Positions 8,108 through 16,803 of a DNA stretch of 39,471 nucleotides are shown one piece after another. The stretch comes from Sherwoodlollariibacterium sp049275655. GTDB taxonomy: Bacteria; Omnitrophota; Gorgyraeia; Gygaellales; Profunditerraquicolaceae. Location: positions 1 through 39,471 of the forward strand of contig JBASUY010000059.1 in NCBI GenBank assembly GCA_049275655.1. The letters run 5' to 3'. Each line of letters begins with the position of its first letter. The stretch's first letter is position 1. The translations under genes were made by a program, and so were the position numbers. Below the pieces are notes generated by a model. It was not told the DNA's origin and searched no databases. It saw only the letters and a program-made list of their open reading frames with translations.

Positions 8108-8353
8108 TTATTTTTCCTTTTTTGCCACGGGCTTTACATTAACAAATGTCCTTACCCTGCCCCTGCTTGTTTTTTTACGGGTAAAATAAACCTTCCCCGA
8201 AGACAAGGCAACGAGTGTTCCCGGGCCGCGCACATTGACCCCGGCTTTATATGTATCTATACCTCTTACCAATATCTGCCCGGTCTTTACAGACATCCCC
8301 CCTGAAACCTTAACTGCCTTATCTTTCTTTGGTGTTGAAAACCCTCCGACCAT
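8108..8353 (-). CDS. rpmA: Ribosomal protein L27-like protein with non-canonical N-terminus
   Basis: The 81-residue protein matches L27 over residues 15-75: VSGGMSVKTGQILVRG, then a DTYKAGVNVRGPGTLVALSSGKVYFTRK-like core, then a basic end with RVRTFVNVKP. Normal L27 begins AHKKGGGS, a tail that reaches the peptidyl-transferase centre. Here the first residues are MVGGFSTPKKDK. The start is firm: GGAGGAG lies 6 bases before the ATG, and no upstream reading in any frame supplies the usual tail. It stands alone, without rplU or obg, which normally accompany it. It is either the genome's only, divergent L27 or a paralogue; sequence here cannot decide. Confidence 0.8.
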   Translation of the reverse strand: MVGGFSTPKKDKAVKVSGGMSVKTGQILVRGIDTYKAGVNVRGPGTLVALSSGKVYFTRKKTSRGRVRTFVNVKPVAKKEK

Positions 8354-8408
8354 CGTAATCTCCTCCTTAATAAAAAAATCTTTCTTAAAAAACCTTAAAG
8401 TATTTTTA

Positions 8409-8437
8409 ATTTTAACACATTCTTATCAATCTAGCAA
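8409..8437 (-). promoter_or_regulatory. Possible promoter for the L27-like gene
   Basis: On the minus strand TTGCTA (8437-8432) and TAAAAT (8414-8409) are 17 bases apart. They lie across the stop codon of the preceding nuclease gene and about 55 bases before the L27-like ATG. Four of six and five of six matches to consensus; no other support. Confidence 0.4.
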
Positions 8438-9820
8438 TACCTCTTCGTTCTTTACCGGAGCATGAGCGCTTATGCCTTTTAAAGATAAAATGTCTAAAAG
8501 AGCCTTAGTCTGGTCTTCTTCACCGTGGACTAAAAATACCTTCTTTAAAGGAAGGCAGGCAGTGGCAAACTCCAAAAGTTCCCTTTGGTCAGCATGCCCT
8601 GACATGGCATTAATCGTAACCACCTCGGCATTAAGCTCATACTCTATGCCGAATATCCTGACTATCTTTTCTTTTTCTACTATCCTCCTGCCTAAGGTAT
8701 CGCGCGCCATATAGCCTACGACAACGATCATATTACGGCTATCCTCAATATTATTCTGAAGGTGATGAAGTATCCTACCGGACTCACACATGCCGCTTCC
8801 GGCAATAATAATCATCGCCCGGTTATCGGCATTTAGGGCCTTAGATTCCTTCTGCTCTTTTATAAACCTTAAATTTAATAACCCAAAGGGGCTCTCCCCC
8901 CGTACGATATCATCCCCTATCTTTTTATTAAGGTAATCCGTATGATACTCAAATAGCTCGGTAATATTAGTAGCTAACGGGCTATCCACATATATAGGCA
9001 CAAAGGGGATAAGTTTTTCTTTTAATAATTCATTTAAAAAGTAAACTACCTCCTGCGTGCGCTCTAGGGTAAATGAAGGTATTAAGACTTTTCCTCCCCT
9101 GCGTAAGGTACGCGATATAGCCTCCCTTAGCTTTGACTGAGCCTCTTCAATCGGCGCATGCAACCTCCCGCCATAGGTACTCTCCATAATCAGGTAATCT
9201 AAATCTTTAGGTATTACCGGGTCATTAAGTAGGGGTAGGTTTTTTCTTCCTAAATCCACGGCATAGCCTAAGCGTATATTCTTTCCGTTATCCTTTATAT
9301 CTAAAATAGTTATAGCCGAACCTAAGATATGCCCGGCATCTACTAAAGTCACATAGACATTTTTAGCAACACAAAACCTCTGCCCGTAAGATATCGGCCT
9401 AAAATACCTTGTTGCCCGCAAGGCTTCTTTTTTAGTATAAAGCGGCTCTCTTTTAGGCAAACCTATCCGCCTATTTATTTTGTTTAAATATTTAATATCC
9501 TCTTCTTGAATTTTACCTGAATCCTCAAGCATCAATGCGGCTAAATCTTTCGTAGCAGAGGTGGTATATATTTTACAACGTAAGCCCTTTTTAATTAAAT
9601 TCGGTATATTTCCGCAATGGTCAATATGTGCATGCGAAAGGATAAGCGCATTTATTGCCCGGGGGTTGTAATTAAAGGTAGTATTCACTTTATAAAAAGC
9701 ATCTCGTTGGCCCTGAAAAAGCCCGGCATCAAGCAAGACCTCAGTTTTTCCTGCCGTTATCAGATGGCTTGATCCTGTAACTGTCATAACTGCGCCTAAA
9801 AACTTTAACTTTACCGGCAT
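8426..9820 (-). CDS. MBL-fold beta-CASP exoribonuclease/RNA-processing family protein
   Basis: The 464-residue protein has the metallo-beta-lactamase metal motif HAHIDH (63-68), Asp31 in LLDAG, a later VDAGHILGSA motif, and LIMESTYG. The beta-CASP part has GSGMCESGRILHHL and GYMARDTLGRRI, and the C-terminal RMMBL-like part shows SGHADQREL and FLVHGEEDQ. This is the archaeal/bacterial CPSF73-like (YSH1/RNase J superfamily) layout, expected to act as a zinc-dependent RNA nuclease in the cytoplasm. All catalytic motifs are intact. It is the third gene of an apparent operon after DUF1846 and VTT proteins, with a 4-base gap. Target RNAs are unknown. Confidence 0.9.
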   Translation of the reverse strand: MPVKLKFLGAVMTVTGSSHLITAGKTEVLLDAGLFQGQRDAFYKVNTTFNYNPRAINALILSHAHIDHCGNIPNLIKKGLRCKIYTTSATKDLAALMLEDSGKIQEEDIKYLNKINRRIGLPKREPLYTKKEALRATRYFRPISYGQRFCVAKNVYVTLVDAGHILGSAITILDIKDNGKNIRLGYAVDLGRKNLPLLNDPVIPKDLDYLIMESTYGGRLHAPIEEAQSKLREAISRTLRRGGKVLIPSFTLERTQEVVYFLNELLKEKLIPFVPIYVDSPLATNITELFEYHTDYLNKKIGDDIVRGESPFGLLNLRFIKEQKESKALNADNRAMIIIAGSGMCESGRILHHLQNNIEDSRNMIVVVGYMARDTLGRRIVEKEKIVRIFGIEYELNAEVVTINAMSGHADQRELLEFATACLPLKKVFLVHGEEDQTKALLDILSLKGISAHAPVKNEEVLLD

Positions 9821-9824
9821 CTCT

Positions 9825-10508
9825 TTAAGGCTCCTTCTCTTTAGAGGATATCTTTATAACCACCATAACCACTAATATAAGATAGATGTAACTAAAAAGC
9901 AAAAATTCTTTATTCTCTATAAAATAATTCGCCAATGCCTTAGGGTTACTAAAGATGCTTACGCCAAGGGTATAAATTATATACTGTATCCAAAGCATTT
10001 TTAAAGGGGTACCTAAGAAAAGAGCCGTAAGATACTTGCTAAAACGCATACCGGTAAGCCCGGCTGCCAAATCCATAAAACGGTAAGGGACAAAGGGTGT
10101 GGCACGAAATATAAAAAGCCAAAAGAGATTAAGCCTACTAATTTTTTTATCCAAAAAGCCATACCTACCCTGCAACTTATCCTCTACGTAGTCTCTCCCC
10201 ATAAAGCGGGCAAGATAAAACAAGATACAGGCATTTATAGCCTCAGCTAAGCATATAAGTACCGCGCTTAAGAAAGGGCCGAATAAAAAAGCGCCTATAA
10301 ACCAAAAGAAATCTTTGGAAAAGAAGATAAAAAAGGTGACAACTACATAGAGTAATATATATATAATTAGGCTGAAAAAAAACGGAAACCTTGCCAAAAA
10401 ATCCTGCAGTAAAACACTCTCTATCTTTATATACCGGCTTAAATACCAAAATAAGGATAAGATGAGTAAAAAAATAAGAAACCTTAATCCACTCCCAACC
10501 TTAACCAT
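9825..10508 (-). CDS. TVP38/TMEM64 (VTT/DedA-like) membrane protein
   Basis: The 227-residue protein has about five or six hydrophobic segments and the VTT-domain signature FRATPFVPYRFMDLAAGLTG (about residues 147-166), followed by FLGTPLKMLW. Members are inner-membrane proteins related to DedA, linked to lipid scrambling/transport, and of unknown substrate in bacteria. The start was set at the ATG at 10508, which overlaps the DUF1846 stop as TAATG. An open frame 39 codons longer would run far into the upstream gene and lacks any family resemblance. Second gene of the DUF1846-VTT-nuclease group. Confidence 0.85.
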   Translation of the reverse strand: MVKVGSGLRFLIFLLILSLFWYLSRYIKIESVLLQDFLARFPFFFSLIIYILLYVVVTFFIFFSKDFFWFIGAFLFGPFLSAVLICLAEAINACILFYLARFMGRDYVEDKLQGRYGFLDKKISRLNLFWLFIFRATPFVPYRFMDLAAGLTGMRFSKYLTALFLGTPLKMLWIQYIIYTLGVSIFSNPKALANYFIENKEFLLFSYIYLILVVMVVIKISSKEKEP

Positions 10509-12031
10509 TATGTTACAAATAGGTTGCGCGAAGAGAATTTTCCATCTGTGGTAAGATTGACCCCGAGCCTCTTTAAACCAACCTCGTCTCCGGGGGTAGG
10601 GATATGCGTCATATGTACTTCGCATCCTTTTAAAAGCATAAGCTTCTGCATAGCCAGCTCTGCGGTATGATTTGTAGTTGCGCTTATAGATAGGGCAATA
10701 AGAACCTCTTCTAAGTCAAGGCTCTCGGAGTCAAAATCCAATATTCCTTCCTTTAGTTTGGCAATCTGCCTTATTATATGAGGAGACAGCAAAAGTATCT
10801 CATCCGGGATGTTAGCTAAAACCTTTACTGCATTTAATATTAAGCTTGAGGCAGCATGCATAAGTTTAGAATTCTTTCCCATAATAACCCTTCCGTCATT
10901 TAATTGAACTGCGGCTCCGCAAAATATACCCTCATTCCCCTTGCCCTTAGCCTCTGCATCCTCGGCCGTCTTTCTGGCTGCCTCAACAACCACCCTATCG
11001 GTAACCTTAACCCCTAACTCCTCCATCAAGAGAAAAGCCCTGTCAACAGTCTCTTTCTTGCCTATCCCTAAAACATACTCCGTATTATACCTAAAATACC
11101 TACGGATTAACTCCTGCTTAGCAGCTTCCTGTATCGCCTTATCATCTGTAATGCCAAAACCTACCCGGTTAACCCCCATATCCGTAGGAGAATTATAAGC
11201 AGGCAGGTTTATATTTTTATCATATATACGGGTTAAAATTAATTTAAGAATAGGAAAACTCTCCACATCGCGGTTATAATTTATCGCAGTCTTATTATAT
11301 TTATTTAAATGAAACGGGTCAACGAGGTTAAAATCCTGTATATCCGCAGTAGCCGCCTCATAAGCAACATTAACCGGATGCTTTAAGGGAAGATTCCATA
11401 TAGGAAAGGTCTCGAACTTCGCATAACCTGCGTTTATTCCGCGCTTATTCTCATAGTATAACTGAGACAAACATACAGAGAGCTTGCCGCTATTTGGCCC
11501 CGGGGCAGTAACAACGCATATAGGATTTTTTGCCTCTATAAAATCGTTTCTACCAAAACCTTTCTCACTTACTATGGAATCTACATCCGCCGGATACCCT
11601 TCAATAGGATAATGTAAGAATACCTTTACCTGCCTACGCTCAAGCTTATTCTTAAAGACTACGGCAGAAGACTGGTTATTAAAACGGGTGATTACAACCG
11701 CCAGTATATCCAAACCCCATCTTCTTAAATCATCTATTAATTTTAAAGTCGCAACATCATAAGTAATCCCAAAATCCCCGCGCACTCTCCCCTTCTCTAT
11801 GTCCCCGGCATAAATAACCAAGATTATATCTATCTTATCTTTTAAGGACTGCAAAAGCCTTATCTTAACATTAGGGTCATACCCGGGCAAAACTCTTGCA
11901 GCATGGTAATCAAAACAGAGTTTTCCCCCGAATTCTAAGTAAAGTTTATTATCAAACTTCCTTACCCGGTCAAGTATCGCCTGCGTTTGTTCTTTAAGAT
12001 ATTTATCGTTATCAAAACCCGGCTTTATCAT
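10508..12031 (-). CDS. DUF1846 (UPF0371) family protein
   Basis: The 507-residue protein has the size and opening of UPF0371 proteins (GFDNDKYLKEQT... with LYLEFGGKLCFDYHAARVLPGYDP) and family stretches such as VVTAPGPNSGKLSVCLSQLY, GINAGYAKFETFPIWNLPLKHPVN (seen as two neighbouring blocks) and GKNSKLMHAASSLILNA. The family is widespread in anaerobes and Firmicutes. Structures exist, but I know of no established biochemical role, so none is given. The ATG has AAAGGAA upstream and a strong promoter at 12061-12089. It is the first gene of an operon with the VTT protein (overlap TAATG) and the beta-CASP nuclease. Confidence 0.88.
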   Translation of the reverse strand: MIKPGFDNDKYLKEQTQAILDRVRKFDNKLYLEFGGKLCFDYHAARVLPGYDPNVKIRLLQSLKDKIDIILVIYAGDIEKGRVRGDFGITYDVATLKLIDDLRRWGLDILAVVITRFNNQSSAVVFKNKLERRQVKVFLHYPIEGYPADVDSIVSEKGFGRNDFIEAKNPICVVTAPGPNSGKLSVCLSQLYYENKRGINAGYAKFETFPIWNLPLKHPVNVAYEAATADIQDFNLVDPFHLNKYNKTAINYNRDVESFPILKLILTRIYDKNINLPAYNSPTDMGVNRVGFGITDDKAIQEAAKQELIRRYFRYNTEYVLGIGKKETVDRAFLLMEELGVKVTDRVVVEAARKTAEDAEAKGKGNEGIFCGAAVQLNDGRVIMGKNSKLMHAASSLILNAVKVLANIPDEILLLSPHIIRQIAKLKEGILDFDSESLDLEEVLIALSISATTNHTAELAMQKLMLLKGCEVHMTHIPTPGDEVGLKRLGVNLTTDGKFSSRNLFVT

Positions 12032-12060
12032 AAAGGTTCCTTTGTTTATCCTTAACTAAT

Positions 12061-12089
12061 ATTATATTACCACTTACCTTCCTTGTAAA
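12061..12089 (-). promoter_or_regulatory. Strong sigma70-type promoter for the DUF1846 operon
   Basis: On the minus strand TTTACA (12089-12084, 5 of 6), a 17-base spacer and a perfect TATAAT (12066-12061) stand about 30 bases before the DUF1846 ATG and just after the stop of the HD-GYP gene. It is among the best promoter matches in the window. Confidence 0.6.
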
Positions 12090-12093
12090 TAGG

Positions 12094-13401
12094 TCAAATT
12101 AAAGTGAGGTAATCTTTACCCTCTTTAAAAGGATTAAGATAGCGCTCAATCTTAATAGCCCTGCTTTTATCTTTAAGGTCTATCTCTCCTTTCTCTTCTT
12201 CAGGGGCTATAATCCTTACCTTAGGTAAAAAAGGCTCATCTTCATTAATCCCACAAACTACACCCACCCTATTATCGCTTAAACCAACAATAGTCCCTAT
12301 CGGCCAAGCCCCTACTATGCTAAAAAACTTATCTAACAACTCCGGATTAAAGGTAGTGCCCCTGCCGCGCATCATAATCTCATAGATTACATCCGGGGGA
12401 TAATCAGATTTATAGCTGCGCCTCTGGGTAAGGGCATCATAAACATCGCAGATAGATACAAGTTGCGATATAATATGCGGCCTTCTTGGGAAAGAAAGCT
12501 TCGGATACCCGCTTAAGTCATACTTTAAGTGGTGTTCAAAACTAACTACTGCCGGCATTATGCCGATTGTATCAACATAGCGTAAAATTAAAGTTGACCC
12601 TAATACGGTATGGCTCTGCATCAAGGAAAACTCTGATTCGCTTAACTGCTCAGGTTTACGGATTACGCTACGAGATATATAAAGTTTGCCTATGTCATGA
12701 AATAAAGCAGAGATGCCTATCTCCAAGATAACTTCCTTTGTAAACCCTAATTTAGAAGCAAAAAACATGCTCAAAATAGAGGTGTTAACTAAATGAATAA
12801 AAGTAGTAGAGTCATATCTCTTCAAAGTATTAAGTTTAAGGATTTGCTGGTATTGCGAATCTAAGTTTTTAATTATATTATTGATGGAGCTTTTTAAAAT
12901 CCCAACGTCAAAACTCTGGCGGTTTAATATCTTAAGAAGGGAAGAAGTTATATCCTTAAAAGGCTCCTCCTTTACAACTCTTGCCTTAATCTCTTTGCCT
13001 ATCTTTCCTATATCTATATTATCCACCCCGGCAAGCATAAGAGTTTCTTGTAACTTTTCTAAAGGCTCTTCTTTAGCGGCAGAAAAAAGAGCAATAAGTT
13101 TTTCTAACTCAAAAAGCCTAACTCCCCTGCTAAAAACAATCCTCTCTATCCCCCGCGCCTTTAAGTAATCAACTGCGCTCTTAGACAGGCTACTGGAATC
13201 TGAGATGATCTCCTTATCAAAAACAACCTCTTCTGCTATTATACCTATAATTAAATCATCCCTTTGGGCTAAAACATTGCTTAAGCTTTTATAAGCCTTA
13301 TCTAATGCGCTTTTAAAAATAGGGTGTTCTAGGCCGTATAGTTTTGAACTTTGAATGGCGGATAAAAATTCCCTGATAAATTCCTCTATTTTCTCTTTCA
13401 T
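12094..13401 (-). CDS. HD-GYP domain protein with a conserved N-terminal module
   Basis: The 435-residue protein has an HD-GYP-type metal-dependent phosphohydrolase domain at about 195-380. Metal ligands are all visible: His203, HD at 235-236, His264, HH at 290-291 and Asp319 (CDVYDAL). The GYP motif is at 298-300, but the usual HHExxDGxGYP is changed to HHLKYDLSGYP, so the Glu after the two His is Leu and one Gly is Ser. The family hydrolyses cyclic di-GMP; activity here is likely but not certain. Residues 1-130 form a separate module (EHPIF near 25, GIERIVFSRG near 84) that resembles the start of the upstream gene. The two genes overlap by 4 bases (ATGA). A tail after residue 380 is not recognised. 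Confidence 0.85.
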   Translation of the reverse strand: MKEKIEEFIREFLSAIQSSKLYGLEHPIFKSALDKAYKSLSNVLAQRDDLIIGIIAEEVVFDKEIISDSSSLSKSAVDYLKARGIERIVFSRGVRLFELEKLIALFSAAKEEPLEKLQETLMLAGVDNIDIGKIGKEIKARVVKEEPFKDITSSLLKILNRQSFDVGILKSSINNIIKNLDSQYQQILKLNTLKRYDSTTFIHLVNTSILSMFFASKLGFTKEVILEIGISALFHDIGKLYISRSVIRKPEQLSESEFSLMQSHTVLGSTLILRYVDTIGIMPAVVSFEHHLKYDLSGYPKLSFPRRPHIISQLVSICDVYDALTQRRSYKSDYPPDVIYEIMMRGRGTTFNPELLDKFFSIVGAWPIGTIVGLSDNRVGVVCGINEDEPFLPKVRIIAPEEEKGEIDLKDKSRAIKIERYLNPFKEGKDYLTLI

Positions 13402-15302
13402 CTAATAGCCTCTAATACCTTGAGCGCTTTTTTCCTTAAAGGAACATGCCAAAAAAACCGCAGGCGCGTAAATTTACTTAAAAACTCTTCGGCTTCTTTT
13501 AATCTTAATTCCTCAACTATTGCTATATTCTCTAAAAGCTCCCTATTATTCCTGCCAAATAAGTTCGGCAAGTAAAAGAGCTCTTTTAACCCCATAGATA
13601 GTTCTTTTTTATTATCAAAGAGCGTTAAAAGAATCTCTCTTTTCATTATCCTGCTGGAACCTTTAAGAAAAGCAACCAAAAAGCCCTTATTAGCCTTGGT
13701 TATCTTACGCATAGCCTTAATAATTTCTACCCTAATTATTTCCCCGGAAAAAGAGTATATATAATTTAAGGCTAAGAAAGATAATTCTGTATCTAAACTC
13801 TCAAGGGCTTTAACCACCCGGCTTAAAAAATCCAAATTATCCTTCTTCTCCTTAAGGCTAAGATAAAATGTATTCAATTCCTCCGGGAAAAACCTGAAGA
13901 ATAAACTTAAAACAAGGCTGCTTATCTTACCTTCTTCAAATATTTTATTTAGGTAATAACTACTCTCTTTACGGCTCTTCCTTACTCTCTCTAAAAGCCC
14001 GAATAAGCCCGTATCATCATCCCAAACCGACTCTTCAATTAATTCTATTAGCTTATCCTCAAGATTAAAAACCTCTTTGGGCACTTCTAGGCTATTTTTT
14101 TTATCCGCTATAAGATCCATTAGGTATCCTATATATTGGAAGTTATTGCTCTCCATTATCCCTTGCGCTTCTTTATTTATCCTTTCTAATATAAGCTCCT
14201 GCCTTTTAGGATTGTCTTCTTCTTTAAGCATATTAAGCAAGGCAAAATAGTAATGAAGTTTAATCTCCTGATAATCAAAAAGCAAATCCCCGGAAGCTGA
14301 AATATCCTTAAGCATGCCAGAAAGGGCATTACGGTATGTAAAAGATAGGCTATCAGAAGCAGGGCTTGATAATAGATTCTTTATTTTTTTTAACGCATAG
14401 GGGTCTTTTTTTGATTTAGTATTTAAGGCGACCAACTGCGCTACCTTGCCTTGGTTTACCCCCTCAGATATAGCTGAAAAAAAGTTAAAAAACAAACTAT
14501 CCGGAGGGGCATCCTTAGTCAAATTAGACCATAAAAGATATGAAAAATCTTCTTCGCCTAACCCACTAAATACCTCTTTAAGGGCATTTAAATCCTCAGG
14601 CGGCAACTCGGAAGAAGCCCCGGATAAATAATCAAAAAACTTAGTTAAACAAGCTGAGAATTTTTCCTTATCTACATCTTTAAGGCGAAGTAAAAAAGTT
14701 GATAAATCATTCCGCAAGCCTTTATCCGTAAGAAGGTCATTAGCTTTTATATCCTTAAAATTTTTAAGAAAGCTATCTGCAAGCTCGATTACCTCTTTTT
14801 TATCTTTTGCTGTAGCTAAACTACTTAAAGACTCCCCCTGCCTATTATTTGATTCATACCCTCCTTGCGAAGCTAAAAGAGAAGAATAATCTATACTCTC
14901 TACAGATATATTTACTGCTAAAGACCTCTTTAATATAGCCCCTAACCCTCCTTCGCTAATAATATCTTTTAGCGGCAAGGTAAGCGCTCCTAAGAAAGAG
15001 GATAATTCATTTATACTCAAACCGGGTTTTATCCAAATCTTCTCTATCCTACGGCTACGTAGCATCTTAGCCAACTCTACTGAAGCAGTAAATTTATCCT
15101 GAAGGCAACCGTTTACAAATAAACCCTTAGGGTTAATTTTAATCTCTATCGGATTTAGAAAATTAAGAAGATTATCTACGCTTGATTTAAGCTCCTCTAC
15201 GGATTTTAAAAAAAAGGGGTGTTCTTTAGGGTATGCTAAGGCATTATTAAAAGCAGTACGCAGGCTTTTTACAAATTCATCTAATGCTTTTTCTCTATTC
15301 AT
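13398..15302 (-). CDS. Large helical (HEAT-like) protein sharing the HD-GYP partner's N-terminal module
   Basis: I cannot name this 634-residue protein. It has no signal peptide or membrane segment and is rich in Leu, Glu and Lys, consistent with an alpha-helical repeat protein. The last 130 residues look HEAT-like (ELSFLALNYIYSFSG, EIIRVEIIKAMRKI, then LLTLFD). Residues 1-125 resemble the start of the downstream HD-GYP protein: an AYPKEHPFF segment, an alternating strand with IKINPKGLFVNG, and a RRIEKIWIKPG segment followed by ELSSFLG. Together with the ATGA overlap this suggests that the two arose by duplication of one module and work as a pair. A scaffold or partner for the phosphohydrolase is an inference. 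Confidence 0.7.
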   Translation of the reverse strand: MNREKALDEFVKSLRTAFNNALAYPKEHPFFLKSVEELKSSVDNLLNFLNPIEIKINPKGLFVNGCLQDKFTASVELAKMLRSRRIEKIWIKPGLSINELSSFLGALTLPLKDIISEGGLGAILKRSLAVNISVESIDYSSLLASQGGYESNNRQGESLSSLATAKDKKEVIELADSFLKNFKDIKANDLLTDKGLRNDLSTFLLRLKDVDKEKFSACLTKFFDYLSGASSELPPEDLNALKEVFSGLGEEDFSYLLWSNLTKDAPPDSLFFNFFSAISEGVNQGKVAQLVALNTKSKKDPYALKKIKNLLSSPASDSLSFTYRNALSGMLKDISASGDLLFDYQEIKLHYYFALLNMLKEEDNPKRQELILERINKEAQGIMESNNFQYIGYLMDLIADKKNSLEVPKEVFNLEDKLIELIEESVWDDDTGLFGLLERVRKSRKESSYYLNKIFEEGKISSLVLSLFFRFFPEELNTFYLSLKEKKDNLDFLSRVVKALESLDTELSFLALNYIYSFSGEIIRVEIIKAMRKITKANKGFLVAFLKGSSRIMKREILLTLFDNKKELSMGLKELFYLPNLFGRNNRELLENIAIVEELRLKEAEEFLSKFTRLRFFWHVPLRKKALKVLEAIR

Positions 15303-15357
15303 TTAAAAACCAAAAGGGCATTTTTAGAAAAAATTAGCCTTTATACCACTGATTAGG

Positions 15358-16794
15358 CTAAGATCTGCTTAAAGGTAAGGTATATAAATAATCCTTGATT
15401 GCAGAGGCGGCCTTTTTAGCCATGCCCATAGCCTCAATAACCGTCCCTTCCCCTCCTACTATATCTCCTCCGGCAAAGACCCCTTTTAAAGAAGTCTCCA
15501 TTGTTTTAGGGTCAACAATAACATCCCCATATCTATCTAATTTTATCTGCGGGGTTACGCTAGTTAAAACCTTATTCGCCTTAAGCCCCACAGCTATAAT
15601 CGCTAAGTCGCAATCAAGGGAAAATTCACTACCCTCTATTACTATAGGCCTTCTTCTCCCCGATTCATCAGGTTGGCCTAATTGACACTCCAAGGAGATT
15701 AACTTCTCTACAAAGCCATTGCTACTTCCTTTAAACTCTTTCGGGGCTGTTAAAACCCTAAACTTAACCCCCTCTTCCTTAGCATGCTCAATCTCTAACC
15801 TCCTTGCCGGCATCTCAATTTCAGTCCGGCGATATACTATTGTCGTGTCAAGCTCAATGCCATTTGCCTTCTGCAACCTTAAAGCGCACCTCGCCGCATC
15901 CATAGCAGTATTCCCCCCGCCTATAACTAAAATATGCTCGCCTATATTAACCGGCGTATGCGCCTTAGGAAATTCATACGCAGACATAAGGTTAACCCTG
16001 GTCAAAAATTCATTAGCAGAGTAAACATTGCAAAGATTCTCCCCGGGTATCCCTAAAAAAGAAGGAACCCCTGCGCCAAGCCCAAGAAAAATCGCAGAGA
16101 ACCCTTGCTTAAACAAATCTGCCAAATCATTGGTCTTGCCTACTATAAAATTAGGCAATATATCAACCCCTAAACTCTTTAAATAATCTATCTCAAAATC
16201 CAATATATCCCTAGGCAGCCTAAAAGGCGGTATCCCGTACCTTAAGACCCCTCCTGCGCTATGCAAAGACTCAAAGAGGACAACCTTTACCCCCAACCGG
16301 GCAAGCTCCCCTGCGCAACATAGCCCGGCAGGGCCGGAACCAACCACAGCAACTTTATGCTTGCATATATTATGATCCGGGGTTATCTCTATTTTAAGAT
16401 TATTCTTCATCCCAAAATCTCCGATAAACCTCTCAAGAAAGTGTATATTGATTGCCGAAGAAGAAGCAAAGGCTGAACCCCTCTTAGTAAGGACGCATTC
16501 TCTCCTGCACTGGTATTCTGCCGGGCAGACCCTGCCGCAGATACAAGGGAAATTATTCTTTTCCCTAATAGTAAAATACGCCCCGGCATAATCCTTCTCA
16601 GTAATCTGTTTTATAAATTTCTTAATATTTATGCCTACCGGGCAACCGGATATACATCTTGGGTCCTTGCATTGCAGGCAACGTAAAGCCTCTAGCAAGG
16701 CATCTTCTTCTGAATACCCCCTTACAACCTCAGAAAAGCTTTCTATCCTTTCTTTTACGCAAGACTCTTCTACCTTTACCGGCTCTTTTGACAT
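15358..16794 (-). CDS. nfnB: NfnB/SudA-type large subunit (GltD-like FAD and [4Fe-4S] oxidoreductase)
   Basis: The 478-residue protein has an N-terminal iron-sulfur domain (C40, C43, C47, C51; then C84, C86, C90, C96, C100), an FAD-binding GSGPAG (152-157), the GltD-family RYGIPPFRLP stretch, a second dinucleotide fold with IGGGNTAMDAARCA, and GVFAGGDIVGGEGTVIEAM near the end. Alone this is a glutamate-synthase small subunit type. Next to an FNR-type small subunit, with a 9-base gap, it matches NfnAB, the cytoplasmic complex that couples ferredoxin and NADH to reduction of NADP (electron bifurcation), also known as SudAB. No glutamate synthase large subunit is nearby, which favours Nfn. Confidence 0.88.
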   Translation of the reverse strand: MSKEPVKVEESCVKERIESFSEVVRGYSEEDALLEALRCLQCKDPRCISGCPVGINIKKFIKQITEKDYAGAYFTIREKNNFPCICGRVCPAEYQCRRECVLTKRGSAFASSSAINIHFLERFIGDFGMKNNLKIEITPDHNICKHKVAVVGSGPAGLCCAGELARLGVKVVLFESLHSAGGVLRYGIPPFRLPRDILDFEIDYLKSLGVDILPNFIVGKTNDLADLFKQGFSAIFLGLGAGVPSFLGIPGENLCNVYSANEFLTRVNLMSAYEFPKAHTPVNIGEHILVIGGGNTAMDAARCALRLQKANGIELDTTIVYRRTEIEMPARRLEIEHAKEEGVKFRVLTAPKEFKGSSNGFVEKLISLECQLGQPDESGRRRPIVIEGSEFSLDCDLAIIAVGLKANKVLTSVTPQIKLDRYGDVIVDPKTMETSLKGVFAGGDIVGGEGTVIEAMGMAKKAASAIKDYLYTLPLSRS

Positions 16795-16803
16795 ATAGGG
16801 TAT

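Noticed and set aside
8354..8425. Possible frameshift that hides a normal L27 start
   Set aside because: No reading frame in the upstream bases encodes the AHKKGGG tail, and the ATG in use has a strong ribosome-binding site.
10509..10625. Longer start for the VTT membrane protein
   Set aside because: The extension would overlap DUF1846 coding by 118 bases and is strongly basic and unlike the family. The TAATG junction at 10508 is a better start.
15358..16794. Glutamate synthase small subunit (gltD)
   Set aside because: The domain layout is the same, but no large subunit is present, and the adjacent FNR-type subunit with a [2Fe-2S] site indicates NfnAB.
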